Shown piece by piece: positions 54,518 through 62,567 of a stretch of 64,000 nt of DNA (position 1 is its first letter; the number at the start of each line of letters is the position of its first letter). A model generated the notes under the pieces. The model was not told where the DNA came from. It did no database searches and worked only from the letters and a program-made list of their open reading frames with translations. Source of the DNA: Sedimentitalea xiamensis (GTDB taxonomy: Bacteria > Pseudomonadota > Alphaproteobacteria > Rhodobacterales > Rhodobacteraceae); NCBI RefSeq assembly GCF_030164465.1, contig NZ_JASNJE010000001.1, positions 62,001-126,000 of the forward strand. The letters are read 5' to 3'. The position numbers and the translations under genes were made by a program.

Positions 54518-55155
54518 TGCAGGATTTCCTCGTTGGTTCCGCCGCGCAGCGAGAATTCTATCAGCGTCACCAGGGTTTCGCGCCGCGTGCTCAGCGACGG
54601 CGCTTCGAGCAACGCCTGCTTGTCCTCGGGTTCGAAATCCAGGAGCATCGACAGGGAGTTGATCAACAGTTCGTCGTCGGCATCCTTGATGCTTTCCCAA
54701 TCCGTGGACAGGTCGCGGGCGCAAAAGAAGCGGTCCAGCTGATTCAGAAACGCCGGGCGGTCAAATCCAGGGTCGGTTTCCGTGCGCCCGAGATCGCGCG
54801 AGAACCCCTCCCAGCTGATTTCGCAGCGGCGATAGGGCGCGAACCCGTCATTTTCCTTCAGGATCCGGAACCGCGACACACCGGCCAGGGTAATCATGTA
54901 TCGGCCGTCTTCGGTTTCCGAGAACTGGGTAACACGACCGGCGCAGCCGATCCGGTGCAGCGCCCCCTCCTTTCCGGCCAGGGGATTGGGCTGCACCATC
55001 CCGATCAGTCGCTGAGAAGTCTTCAGCGCATCTTCCAGCATCTGCAGGTAACGCGGTTCGAACAGGTGCAGCGGCAGTCTCGACCGGGGCAGCAGCAGCG
55101 CGCCGGGCAGCGGAAAGACGGCAAGCGTGTCGGGAAGATCGGCCGGTTTGATCAT
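54514..55155 (-). CDS. LON substrate-binding-domain protein (no protease domain)
   Basis: 213 aa consisting of the Lon N-terminal domain only: [34 protein letters not shown] at about 10-43, then [31 protein letters not shown]. No AAA or Ser-Lys protease part. Such stand-alone proteins are widespread in Rhodobacterales beside the thioredoxin-TPR gene that lies 27 nt upstream. A role in client selection or chaperoning is plausible but undemonstrated. Confidence 0.9.
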   Translation of the reverse strand: MIKPADLPDTLAVFPLPGALLLPRSRLPLHLFEPRYLQMLEDALKTSQRLIGMVQPNPLAGKEGALHRIGCAGRVTQFSETEDGRYMITLAGVSRFRILKENDGFAPYRRCEISWEGFSRDLGRTETDPGFDRPAFLNQLDRFFCARDLSTDWESIKDADDELLINSLSMLLDFEPEDKQALLEAPSLSTRRETLVTLIEFSLRGGTNEEILQ

Positions 55156-55182
55156 GACCTTCAGTGTAGCCCCGAAACGCCG

Positions 55183-56097
55183 TTAGGCAAATATCATCGA
55201 ACTCAGCTTTCGCCGCCCGTTCAGGACCACCGGGTCATTGGGTTTCAACGCATCGAAAATCGTGAACAGTTGCGTCTTGGCCGCGCCGTCGTTCCATTCC
55301 CGGTCCCGGCGGAACATATCCAGCAACTGATCGACGGCCTCCTGCACCTGCCCGGCGGCATGAAGCGCCAGCGCCAGATCGAACCTGGCCTGCAGATTGT
55401 CGGGGTCGGCCTCGACGGCGGCGGTCAGATCTGCAACCGGACCCGCGTTTTTCGCCTGCCGGGCGAGTTCCAACTGCGCATGGGCCGCCTCCAGTTCGGC
55501 GCTCTGGGAGATTTCGGCGGGCGCGCCGTTCAGGATCGCTTCGGCCTGATCCAGGTCTTCCATGGCAATATGGGCGCGCACCAGTCCACCATAGGCACCG
55601 GCGTGGTTGGGGTCTTCGGCCAGGATGGCGGCAAAGGTCTGTGCCGCATCCACAGCAGCGCCTTCGGCAAGCATCTCTTCGGCGGCTTCGACGGCATCGT
55701 TCAGCGTGTCGGTCGGGGATTCCCCGCCACCGGCCGCGATCACCCGGTCCACGAACGCCTTGATCTCGGACGCTGGCAACGCGCCCTGGAACCCGTCGAC
55801 CGGCTGACCCTTGAAGAAGGCATAGACCGTCGGAATGGATTGAATCTGCAACTGCCCGGCAATGCGCTGAGCCTCGTCGACATTGACCTTGACCATCTTC
55901 ACCGCCCCCTTGGCGGCGGTCACGGCCTGTTCCAGCATCGGGCCAAGCGTTTTGCAGGGACCGCACCACGGCGCCCAGAAGTCGACGATAACCGGCGTGG
56001 TCTGCGACGCTTCGACCACGTCGGTCATGAACGTGGCTTCTGTCGTGTCCTTGATCAGGTCTGCGGGGGCGGGCGTGCCGGTCGACAGTTCAATCAT
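55183..56097 (-). CDS. Thioredoxin-fold co-chaperone with TPR tail (CnoX/YbbN type)
   Basis: 304 aa. The thioredoxin domain (about 15-125) has an intact CGPC at 45-48 in DFWAPWCGPCKTLGPMLEQ. A helical repeat region (about 140-304) shows TPR-like units (AAQTFAAILAEDPNHAGAYGGLVRAHIAMEDLDQAEAIL; DPDNLQARFDLALALHAAGQVQEAVDQLL). YbbN/CnoX family: holds stressed proteins for GroEL/DnaK. The E. coli protein has lost a Cys, whereas this one keeps both and should be redox-active. First gene of trx-LON-Trm112. Confidence 0.9.
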   Translation of the reverse strand: MIELSTGTPAPADLIKDTTEATFMTDVVEASQTTPVIVDFWAPWCGPCKTLGPMLEQAVTAAKGAVKMVKVNVDEAQRIAGQLQIQSIPTVYAFFKGQPVDGFQGALPASEIKAFVDRVIAAGGGESPTDTLNDAVEAAEEMLAEGAAVDAAQTFAAILAEDPNHAGAYGGLVRAHIAMEDLDQAEAILNGAPAEISQSAELEAAHAQLELARQAKNAGPVADLTAAVEADPDNLQARFDLALALHAAGQVQEAVDQLLDMFRRDREWNDGAAKTQLFTIFDALKPNDPVVLNGRRKLSSMIFA

Positions 56098-56199
56098 CTG
56101 AGTCTCTCCTTCGAGCTTGGCCCTCTATATGAAAGCTGTTGCCCCGGAAACCAAGGGGGCAGTTGGCCGAAGCCGGATCAAAGGCGCCGCCGGGGCGGG

Positions 56200-56988
56200 T
56201 CACAGGTCAAAGGTGGCGAAGACCGGCGCATGGTCGCTGGGCTTGTCCCACCCGCGCGCGTCGCGCAGCACACGGCTGGAATGGGCCGCGCCGGAAATAT
56301 CGGGCGTCGCCCAGACATGATCGAGCCGGCGGCCCTTGTCGGCTGCCGACCAGTCCTTGGCCCTGTAGGACCACCAGCTGAAAAGCGGCCCCTCCGGGAT
56401 ATCCTGCCGGGTTATGTCGATCCAGCCGCCCGCGTCCTGTGTCTCGGCGAGGTGTTCGACTTCAACCGGTGTATGGCTGACGATCTTGAGAAGCTGCTTG
56501 TGGTTCCAGACGTCGTCCTCGCGCGGGGCGATGTTGAGATCGCCGACGAGGATGGACTTGCGCGGCCTGTCCCCATGGAACCAGTCGCGCATCCCGGTCA
56601 GGTAGTCGAGCTTCTGGCCGAACTTTTCGTTCACGTCCCGATCCGGCACGTCTCCGCCCGCAGGGACGTAGAAATTGTGGATCGTCACGCCGTTCTCAAG
56701 CTGCCCGGCAATGTGGCGGGCATGTCCCAGATCGGCGAAATCCTCGGACCCGACCTCGGAAATCGGCAGGCGCGACAGAATGGCGACGCCGTTATATCCC
56801 TTCTGCCCGCGCGCGAGCATGTGGGTGTATCCAAGGGCCGCGAATCCTTCGGTCGGAATCTTTTCGACCGGCGACTTGCATTCCTGAAGGCAAAGCACAT
56901 CCGGCGCATGGTCCTGCAACAGCTTCAGCACGATGGGTTCGCGCAAGCGGACGGAATTGATGTTCCAGGTGGCGATGGAAAAGGTCAT
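56200..56988 (-). CDS. xth: Exodeoxyribonuclease III
   Basis: 262 aa. Endonuclease/exonuclease/phosphatase fold: IATWNINSVRLRE (Asn), VLCLQECKSP (metal Glu), the Tyr/His core PAGGDVPD, VGDLNIAPREDDVWN (Asp/Asn pair) and the C-terminal KPSDHAPVFATF with the catalytic Asp-His. Repairs abasic sites and removes 3' blocks. Single gene; the small-RNA candidate locus lies upstream on the same strand. Confidence 0.94.
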   Translation of the reverse strand: MTFSIATWNINSVRLREPIVLKLLQDHAPDVLCLQECKSPVEKIPTEGFAALGYTHMLARGQKGYNGVAILSRLPISEVGSEDFADLGHARHIAGQLENGVTIHNFYVPAGGDVPDRDVNEKFGQKLDYLTGMRDWFHGDRPRKSILVGDLNIAPREDDVWNHKQLLKIVSHTPVEVEHLAETQDAGGWIDITRQDIPEGPLFSWWSYRAKDWSAADKGRRLDHVWATPDISGAAHSSRVLRDARGWDKPSDHAPVFATFDL

Positions 56989-57134
56989 GGGAACGCTCCG
57001 GCAGATGGTCGCCAGACCCTACAGGCAGCGGCGGGCGGCCTCAACCCGCACTGCGCCATCACGTCCAATCAAGGCAAGGCCGCCGGAACTGACCGGCTGG
57101 GATCTTCCACGCCGGACGCGGCGACAGGATCGGC

Positions 57135-57162
57135 AAAAAAAGACCGGGCGCTTGGCCCGGTC
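57135..57162 (-). terminator. Intrinsic terminator in the xth-response-regulator gap
   Basis: Read on the - strand, GACCGGGC and GCCCGGTC form an 8-bp stem with a 5-nt loop, followed by seven T (57141-57135). It is a textbook Rho-independent terminator about 140 nt past the response-regulator stop, with no coding gene ending near it. Confidence 0.85.
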
Positions 57163-57208
57163 CAGTCCAACAGGGAGGTGTATGTCATAACCCGGACATA
57201 CACGGGTT
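57135..57208 (-). ncRNA. Candidate FNR-controlled small RNA, about 74 nt
   Basis: No credible ORF. From the predicted 5' end (57208) the RNA starts AACCCG. It continues with a 9-bp stem GUGUAUGUC/GACAUACAC (57203-57195 with 57186-57178), whose loop holds CGGGUU, complementary to the first AACCCG; so either an alternative hairpin or a pseudoknot can form. A single-stranded ACCUCCCUGUUGG stretch (anti-Shine-Dalgarno-like) follows, then the terminator stem and U7. A perfect FNR box sits at -41.5. Size and layout fit a trans-acting sRNA that blocks ribosome sites. Transcription is not proven. Confidence 0.5.
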
Positions 57209-57214
57209 GCCTTG

Positions 57215-57256
57215 TTTCTAATCATGCCAACAAAATGTTGCTTTGATCTGAATCAA
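57215..57256 (-). promoter_or_regulatory. FNR box and -10 element
   Basis: TTGATTCAGATCAA on the - strand (57256-57243) matches TTGAT-N4-ATCAA perfectly. TAGAAA at 57220-57215 falls at -12 to -7 if the box is centred at -41.5, the class II activation geometry, placing the start at about 57208. The box is palindromic and could in principle act rightward, but no + strand gene begins before 58151. Confidence 0.6.
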
Positions 57257-57302
57257 GTGGCTCAACCGTAGGGTGTGCGACATGACAAGTAAAGCGGTCT
57301 CG

Positions 57303-57989
57303 TCATGCAACCAGCCGATAGCCTCCGGATTCGGTGACCAGCAGGCGCGCGTTCGACGGATCGGGTTCGATTTTCTGCCGCAGCCGGTAAATATGCGTTT
57401 CAAGCGTATGGGTCGTCACCCCGGCGTTATATCCCCAGACCTCGTGCAGCAGGACATCGCGCGCCACGACGCCATCGGCGGAGCGAAAGAGAAACTTCAG
57501 GATGTTGGTTTCCTTTTCCGTCAGGCGAATCTTGCGGTCGTCTTCGGTGATGAGCATCTTCATCGCCGGCTTGAAGGTATACGGCCCCAGGGCGAACACG
57601 GCATCTTCGGACTGTTCGTGCTGGCGGAACTGGGCACGGATACGCGCCAGCAGCACCGGGAACTTGAACGGCTTCGCTACGTAGTCATTGGCCCCTGCAT
57701 CGAGTCCCAGAATCGTATCCGCGTCGCTGTCGTGCCCGGTCAGCATCACGATCGGAGCCTTGATTCCCTGCTTGCGCATCAGCCGGCACAACTCGCGCCC
57801 GTCGGTATCCGGCAGCCCCACATCGAGGATGACGAGATCGTACAGCGCCTCTTTCGCGCGTTCCATTGCGCGCTGTCCGTCGCTCGCCTCGAACACGTCG
57901 AAATCCTCGGTCATCACCAACTGTTCGCTCAGCGCCTCACGCAGATCGTCGTCATCATCCACCAGCAGAATTTTCTTCATTTGCGCCAT
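57303..57989 (-). CDS. OmpR/PhoB-family response regulator
   Basis: 228 aa from the ATG at 57989, with AGGAGG 7 nt upstream (a second ATG follows three codons later). The receiver domain (about 5-120) has the acidic pocket DDDDD (11-15), phospho-acceptor Asp56 in [10 protein letters not shown], Thr in VMLTGHD and Lys in YVAKPF. The winged helix (about 130-226) ends [33 protein letters not shown]. No histidine kinase adjoins. It is conserved-looking in Rhodobacterales and might be CenR-like, an envelope regulator, but I cannot confirm that. Divergent from ribA. Confidence 0.9.
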   Translation of the reverse strand: MAQMKKILLVDDDDDLREALSEQLVMTEDFDVFEASDGQRAMERAKEALYDLVILDVGLPDTDGRELCRLMRKQGIKAPIVMLTGHDSDADTILGLDAGANDYVAKPFKFPVLLARIRAQFRQHEQSEDAVFALGPYTFKPAMKMLITEDDRKIRLTEKETNILKFLFRSADGVVARDVLLHEVWGYNAGVTTHTLETHIYRLRQKIEPDPSNARLLVTESGGYRLVA

Positions 57990-58150
57990 TGGACATCCTC
58001 CTGTGCTGTCCTTCACAGATGTGCCGGGACGTGGGTCCGGGCAAGTCATGCGGTCCGGTTTCACGCTGTCGTGTCCAATTCGGGGGAAATGTTTCACATT
58101 CCGGGAAACTGCGCTTAGGTAGGGGTCGGAAAACCGAACGGACCCGCGCC

Positions 58151-59242
58151 ATGAGCCTCCTGCCCGATACGAACGAACTGCTTGCGCGGGCGCGCGGCGA
58201 CCTGCGGATGGGACTCCCGGTGATCCTGAAGAAGAATGACCGTGCGATACTCGTGGTCGCCGCGGAAACGCTGACCAAGGGCCGGTTGGACGATCTGCGC
58301 GCCCTTGCCGACCGGCCCATCGTGACGATCAGCGCCCGGCGCTCCGAAACGCTCAAGGCGCGCGCCTATGACGGCGATCTCGCGCGCATCGTGATGCCCA
58401 GGGATGCCGAAACGGCCTGGGTGCGGGCGGTCTCCGACCCGGCGGACGACCTGCGGATGCCGATGAAAGGCCCGCTGGTCTCGGAACGGGAAGGCCCCGC
58501 CGACCTGCACCGCACCGCGCTGGCGCTGGTGAAGACGGCCAGGCTGCTGCCGGCAACGGTCGCGGTTCCGCTGCCGGACGCCATGGCGTTCGCCCGGCGC
58601 CATGCCCTGACCGTGATCGACGGCGCCGAAGCGGATCTCCATCTTGCCGCCGCGAGCCCGCTGCATCCCGTGGTCAGCGCCCGCCTGCCGATGGAGGTGT
58701 CGGAGGCCGGACGCCTGCATGTGTTCCGGCCCGAAGACGGCGGCGAAGAACATTATGCCATCGAAATCGGGCGTCCGGACCGGACCGAACCTGTTCTCGC
58801 GCGCCTGCATTCTGCCTGTTTCACCGGCGATCTGATGGGCAGCCTGAAATGCGATTGCGGCCCGCAATTGCGGGCGGCGCTGGCGCAGATGGGGGCCGAG
58901 GGCGCGGGAATCCTCCTGTATCTCAACCAGGAAGGCCGGGGCATTGGCCTTGCCAACAAGATGCGCGCCTATTCCTTGCAGGATCAGGGGTTTGATACGG
59001 TTGAGGCCAATCACCGGCTTGGGTTCGAAGACGATGAACGGGACTTCCGGATCGGCGCCAGTATTCTGAATTCGCTTGGATTTTCGAAGGTCCGGTTGCT
59101 GACGAACAACCCCGCGAAGATCGCGATGATGGAAAGGAACGGGATCGCCGTGACCGAGCGCGTGCCGCTCCAGGTCGGGGAAACCTCGCATAACATGGCC
59201 TACCTGGCGACCAAGGCCGCAAAGTCCGGACATCTTCTGTGA
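58151..59242 (+). CDS. ribA: GTP cyclohydrolase II with degenerate RibB-like N-terminal half
   Basis: 363 aa from the ATG at 58151. The C-terminal half (about 165-360) is GTP cyclohydrolase II: zinc cysteines [31 protein letters not shown] with the catalytic Arg/Tyr region, and [12 protein letters not shown]. First committed step of riboflavin synthesis from GTP. The N-terminal about 160 residues have the outline of dihydroxybutanone-phosphate synthase but lack its RxxGHT-type substrate motif, so the fusion is probably monofunctional. Its stop overlaps the next gene's GTG start. Confidence 0.92.
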   Translation: MSLLPDTNELLARARGDLRMGLPVILKKNDRAILVVAAETLTKGRLDDLRALADRPIVTISARRSETLKARAYDGDLARIVMPRDAETAWVRAVSDPADDLRMPMKGPLVSEREGPADLHRTALALVKTARLLPATVAVPLPDAMAFARRHALTVIDGAEADLHLAAASPLHPVVSARLPMEVSEAGRLHVFRPEDGGEEHYAIEIGRPDRTEPVLARLHSACFTGDLMGSLKCDCGPQLRAALAQMGAEGAGILLYLNQEGRGIGLANKMRAYSLQDQGFDTVEANHRLGFEDDERDFRIGASILNSLGFSKVRLLTNNPAKIAMMERNGIAVTERVPLQVGETSHNMAYLATKAAKSGHLL

Positions 59243-59751
59243 CGTCATCGCACATGGTCCTGCTGCCGCGCGGCCTGTGGTTCCGGGGCCGCTTCTGGCC
59301 CTGTTCGATCGGACGGGCCGGCGTGGCGAACCGCAAGCGCGAAGGCGACCGGGCGACGCCGGCAGGGTTTCACCGGATCACGGGGCTGCTGTTCCGCCCG
59401 GATCGCATCCCTTGCCCCGCGCCCTGGGCACGGCCGATCGGGCCGCGCGACCTTTGGTCCGATGACCCGGAGGATCCCGACTACAACAGACAGGTGCGCG
59501 CGCCGCACGGTTTCAGCCACGAACGGCTGCGCCGGGGCGATCCGCTATATGACCTGATCCTGCTGACCGACTGGAATGCAGCGGCTCCGACGCCCGGACG
59601 CGGTTCTGCCATCTTCATCCACCAATGGCGCCGTCCCGGCTTTCCCACCGAAGGCTGCATCGCGCTGTCGCGACCGGACCTGCATCGCATCGCCCGCCGC
59701 GCGCCGCCGGGCACGCCGCTGATCGTGCCGCCTGCCCCGCAGCAGTCCTGA
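59239..59751 (+). CDS. L,D-transpeptidase (YkuD) family protein
   Basis: 170 aa from the GTG at 59239, coupled to ribA; an ATG at 59254 would also keep the domain. YkuD signature: [20 protein letters not shown] with His128 and catalytic Cys140. The usual S/T-H-G-C is T-E-G-C here, a variant common in the short COG3786-type branch. No signal peptide is evident, which is odd for a peptidoglycan cross-linking enzyme, so its site of action is unclear. Confidence 0.82.
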   Translation: MTSSHMVLLPRGLWFRGRFWPCSIGRAGVANRKREGDRATPAGFHRITGLLFRPDRIPCPAPWARPIGPRDLWSDDPEDPDYNRQVRAPHGFSHERLRRGDPLYDLILLTDWNAAAPTPGRGSAIFIHQWRRPGFPTEGCIALSRPDLHRIARRAPPGTPLIVPPAPQQS

Positions 59752-59771
59752 ACGCCCGCAGGTTCCGGGCG

Positions 59772-60434
59772 TCAATCGCCGCCGGGGGCGGTCCGCTCTC
59801 CGAAGATCGCCGACCCGATCCGGACATGGGTCGCGCCATGGGCAATTGCGGTTTCGAAATCGCCGCTCATGCCCATGGACAGGCCCGACAATTCGTTGCG
59901 CGCCGCGATGCGGGCCAGCAGCGCGAAATGCAGAGCCGGCTCCTCTTCCACCGGAGGAATGCACATCAATCCGCGGATCGGCAGGTCCAGCCCACGGCAC
60001 TCGGCCACGAAGGCATCGGCGTCATCCGGCAGAACACCCGCTTTCTGCGGTTCCTCGCCGGTATTGACCTGGATGAACAGGTCCGGGCAGTCGCCGCGTT
60101 CCTGCGCCAGCCGCGCGAGGGTTGCCGCCAGTTTCGGCCGGGCCACCGTGTGAATCGCATTGCACAATTCGACCGCCTGGCGCGCCTTGTTGGTCTGCAA
60201 GGGACCGATCAGATGCAGGTCGATCCCGTCGAACCTGTCTCGGAACGCAGGCCATTTCCCGGCAGCTTCCTGCACCCGGTTTTCGCCGAAACACCGGTGC
60301 CCTTCATTCAAGACCGACTCGATCCGGTCATTGGGCTGAACCTTGGACACGGCGATCAGCACCGTCGATCCCTGCGGGCGTCCCGCGGCGGTTTCGGCGG
60401 CGGCGATACGGGATTTGATATCTTCCAGCGGCAT
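59772..60434 (-). CDS. YggS-family PLP homeostasis protein
   Basis: 220 aa from the ATG at 60434; the frame to 60482 has no ribosome site. Alanine-racemase-like TIM barrel with PLP Lys31 in LIAVSKVQPN, followed by HRCFGENRVQEA, HLIGPLQTNK and the phosphate-binding MGMSGDFETAIAHGATHVRIGSAIFG. Buffers pyridoxal phosphate and affects amino- and keto-acid pools. Convergent with the transpeptidase-like gene and downstream of the porin terminator. Confidence 0.93.
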   Translation of the reverse strand: MPLEDIKSRIAAAETAAGRPQGSTVLIAVSKVQPNDRIESVLNEGHRCFGENRVQEAAGKWPAFRDRFDGIDLHLIGPLQTNKARQAVELCNAIHTVARPKLAATLARLAQERGDCPDLFIQVNTGEEPQKAGVLPDDADAFVAECRGLDLPIRGLMCIPPVEEEPALHFALLARIAARNELSGLSMGMSGDFETAIAHGATHVRIGSAIFGERTAPGGD

Positions 60435-60480
60435 CGGTTCCCCTCTCTGATCCTGGGGCAGAGAAACACCACCACGGGAC

Positions 60481-60511
60481 AAAAGAAAAGGGCGGGCCCG
60501 AAAGCCCGCCC
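60481..60511 (-). terminator. Intrinsic terminator of the porin gene
   Basis: On the - strand GGGCGGGC and GCCCGCCC pair over 8 bp around a 6-nt loop, followed by TTTTCTTTT, 26 nt past the porin stop. Confidence 0.85.
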
Positions 60512-60537
60512 GAATTTCAGGTCAGATGACTGTCAGC

Positions 60538-61692
60538 TTAGAAGCTGAAGTACACGCCGGCCTGGAACTGCTTCTGGTCCTGACGGTGTGCCGCGGCCAG
60601 TTTGTTTTCGCTGTCGACATAACCGGCAACGAAGGTCGCGCCGCCACCCAGGTCATACTGGTAGTTGATGCCCCAGGAGGTGCCATCGGAACCCAGATCG
60701 GTCGGGGTGCCGCCAATGTCGATGGTCTTGTTCGACGACGCATCGGTGACCCAGACCAGGATGTTGCTGGCTGCGCCGATGTCCATGTTGCCTTCCAGCG
60801 ACCAGGCTTTGGTCAGCGTGCTTTCACCATAGGCGATCTTCGCGCCGAACTGGCCGAAGTCGCCACCGGCTGCCAGGAAGTACAGGTCGTTCAGGTCATC
60901 GCCACCGATGACGATGCCGTCGCTGGAGTCCTGGTAGGCACCGGTCACATAGTAGTCACCGAAGCTGTAGGTCGCCATCAGGCCCAGGCGGGTTTCGCCG
61001 GGAACGGAGATACCGTTGACATCGTCAAAGCTGGCAACGTCATCGTTGTCTTCGCTGTAGGAGATGTGACCGGTGAAGCCGCCAACGGTGTAGAGTGCCT
61101 CGACGCCGTTCACGCCCTGACCGTCGGAGTCATATGCGTCCCAGCCCACGTTCTTCAGCACGAGGCTGTTGAAGCCCATGCCGTCGATGCCGGTGCCGGC
61201 GGAACGGGTGCCGGTGGTGTACAGACCCGGTGCGTTTTCAACCGCGCCGATGATGTTGCCGACGTTGACGATCAGGCCGCCGTAGGTCACGCCGAAACGC
61301 GCGCCGTTGAAGCCGTTGTCGTTCGGGCGGGTAACGACCGGAACGTCATTGCCCACGCCATCCGGGCGGGTGATGATTGCGCCGGTCGCGTCACGCAGCA
61401 CCACGACGCCGCCGTTGCTCTGGGGGGCGTTGTCGCGGCTTTCCGCCTGCATCCGAACACGTGCGTTGAAGCCGACGCCACCGTCGGTTTCGGCCGACAT
61501 GTCCACCTGCAGACGCAGACGCGACGTGATGGTCATATCAGACACACCGTTGTAGTTGTCGTCGTTGGCATCGGTGGAGTTCAGGTCGTTGTAGTCCAGG
61601 CCGAAACGGCCATAGCCGCTCAGGCGAACGTCTGCTGCTGCCATGCTACCCAGAGCAATCAGCGCAGTCGTTGCGAAGAGAACCTTTTTCAT
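60538..61692 (-). CDS. Outer-membrane general porin
   Basis: 384 aa from the ATG at 61692 (GAGGG upstream); the longer frame to 61809 hides the signal peptide. Sec signal 1-20 (KKVLFATTALIALGSMAAA), then DVRLSGYGRFGLDYND, the first beta strand typical of Rhodobacter-type porins. Alternating beta-strand sequence runs throughout and the chain ends in aromatic GVYFSF, the outer-membrane assembly signal. Rich in Asp/Asn/Gly and low in Cys. It probably forms a trimeric 16-strand diffusion pore and, with its own strong terminator, is likely highly expressed. Confidence 0.92.
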   Translation of the reverse strand: MKKVLFATTALIALGSMAAADVRLSGYGRFGLDYNDLNSTDANDDNYNGVSDMTITSRLRLQVDMSAETDGGVGFNARVRMQAESRDNAPQSNGGVVVLRDATGAIITRPDGVGNDVPVVTRPNDNGFNGARFGVTYGGLIVNVGNIIGAVENAPGLYTTGTRSAGTGIDGMGFNSLVLKNVGWDAYDSDGQGVNGVEALYTVGGFTGHISYSEDNDDVASFDDVNGISVPGETRLGLMATYSFGDYYVTGAYQDSSDGIVIGGDDLNDLYFLAAGGDFGQFGAKIAYGESTLTKAWSLEGNMDIGAASNILVWVTDASSNKTIDIGGTPTDLGSDGTSWGINYQYDLGGGATFVAGYVDSENKLAAAHRQDQKQFQAGVYFSF

Positions 61693-61999
61693 AGTTTTTC
61701 CCTCGGTTTTCAAATCATACGCCCAAACCGGGGAATCCGGCGTGGGTATGACAGGGGTTTCGCTCTTTCGGGTCGCTTTTGGCAAGCGTTCGCAGCGAGT
61801 TCGGTTCAAAGTCGTCAGGTATGGTGCAGCTTTGCCACAGTAACCGCGACGTTAACCGGAAGTGCCGCGCAACCGCGGCGGGTGCCGCGGAACCCGGCCC
61901 GTCCGGCCCGCCGGTTCCTGCGCGGTTTGCAGAGGAAAGCCTTGCTCCGCCTTGTTTGCTTGGGTAGGAACCTGTGCAACACTGGTTCGGGATTTGAAA
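61693..61999. other. Divergent intergenic region between porin and DUF3576 lipoprotein
   Basis: 307 nt without a gene. It contains a perfect inverted repeat CCGCGGC-GGGT-GCCGCGG (61873-61890) and a TTAACC half-site near 61852 lacking a partner. Promoters for both flanking genes must lie here but no confident -35/-10 pair is visible. Confidence 0.5.
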
Positions 62000-62497
62000 A
62001 TGAAGCTCCAGACGGCGCACAGGGTGACATGGGTGGTTTCGATCTGCCTGGCTTTGACCGCGTGCGGAAACCGACAGGCACCGCGGGAAAGCCCGCCCCT
62101 GTCCAGTTTCGAAAGCAACAACCGCGATACCGCCGGATTTGCGAAAGATACGGACCCGTCTTCGATCTGGGATGTCTTCGGTCCCAGCGAAACGGATCAG
62201 ATCGTCAACGTGAACCGGTATCTGTGGGCGGCGTCGCTCGATGTGCTCAGCTTCCTTCCGGTCACGTCTGTCGATCCGTTCACCGGCGTGATCATCACCG
62301 GATACGGCACTCCGCCCGGCGGCGGCCGGTCCTATCGCGCAACGGTCCACATCAGCGACCCCGCTCTTGACGCGCGGTCGCTCAATCTCGCGCTTCAGAC
62401 GCAGGGCGGACCGGTGAGCGCCGCGACCACCCGCGCGGTCGAGGACGCGATTCTGTCTCGGGCCCGGCAATTGCGGGTTCAGGACAGCAGGATCTAG
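62000..62497 (+). CDS. DUF3576 lipoprotein
   Basis: 165 aa from the ATG at 62000. Lipoprotein signal with lipobox LALTAC and lipidated Cys22. The mature part matches the alphaproteobacterial DUF3576 pattern: [39 protein letters not shown], then a C-terminal helix of [11 protein letters not shown] type. Periplasmic or outer-membrane anchored; function unknown. It lies directly before leuS, a conserved neighbourhood in this group, but ends in its own terminator. Confidence 0.88.
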   Translation: MKLQTAHRVTWVVSICLALTACGNRQAPRESPPLSSFESNNRDTAGFAKDTDPSSIWDVFGPSETDQIVNVNRYLWAASLDVLSFLPVTSVDPFTGVIITGYGTPPGGGRSYRATVHISDPALDARSLNLALQTQGGPVSAATTRAVEDAILSRARQLRVQDSRI

Positions 62498-62524
62498 CGC
62501 GCCGCCGCCATACACCCTATCAAG

Positions 62525-62548
62525 ACGCCGGGTTTTTCCCGGCGTTTT
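62525..62548 (+). terminator. Intrinsic terminator between the DUF3576 gene and leuS
   Basis: ACGCCGGG (62525-62532) and CCCGGCGT (62538-62545) form an 8-bp stem with a T5 loop and a short TTTT tail. It lies 20 nt before the leuS ATG, so leuS either has a promoter within this short gap or depends on read-through; a leader-attenuator role is possible but no leucine-rich leader peptide is seen. Confidence 0.7.
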
Positions 62549-62567
62549 CAGTCAAAGGACCGCTTCT

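Noticed and set aside
57019-57225. A 68-codon frame across the small-RNA candidate
   Set aside because: Its ATG would lie upstream of the predicted 5' end and the frame reads through the terminator into low-complexity Arg-rich sequence; no ribosome site.
59239-59751. The L,D-transpeptidase as an inactivated pseudogene because S/T-H-G-C is T-E-G-C
   Set aside because: The Cys and the upstream His are kept and this variant is usual in the short branch of the family, so the gene is probably intact.
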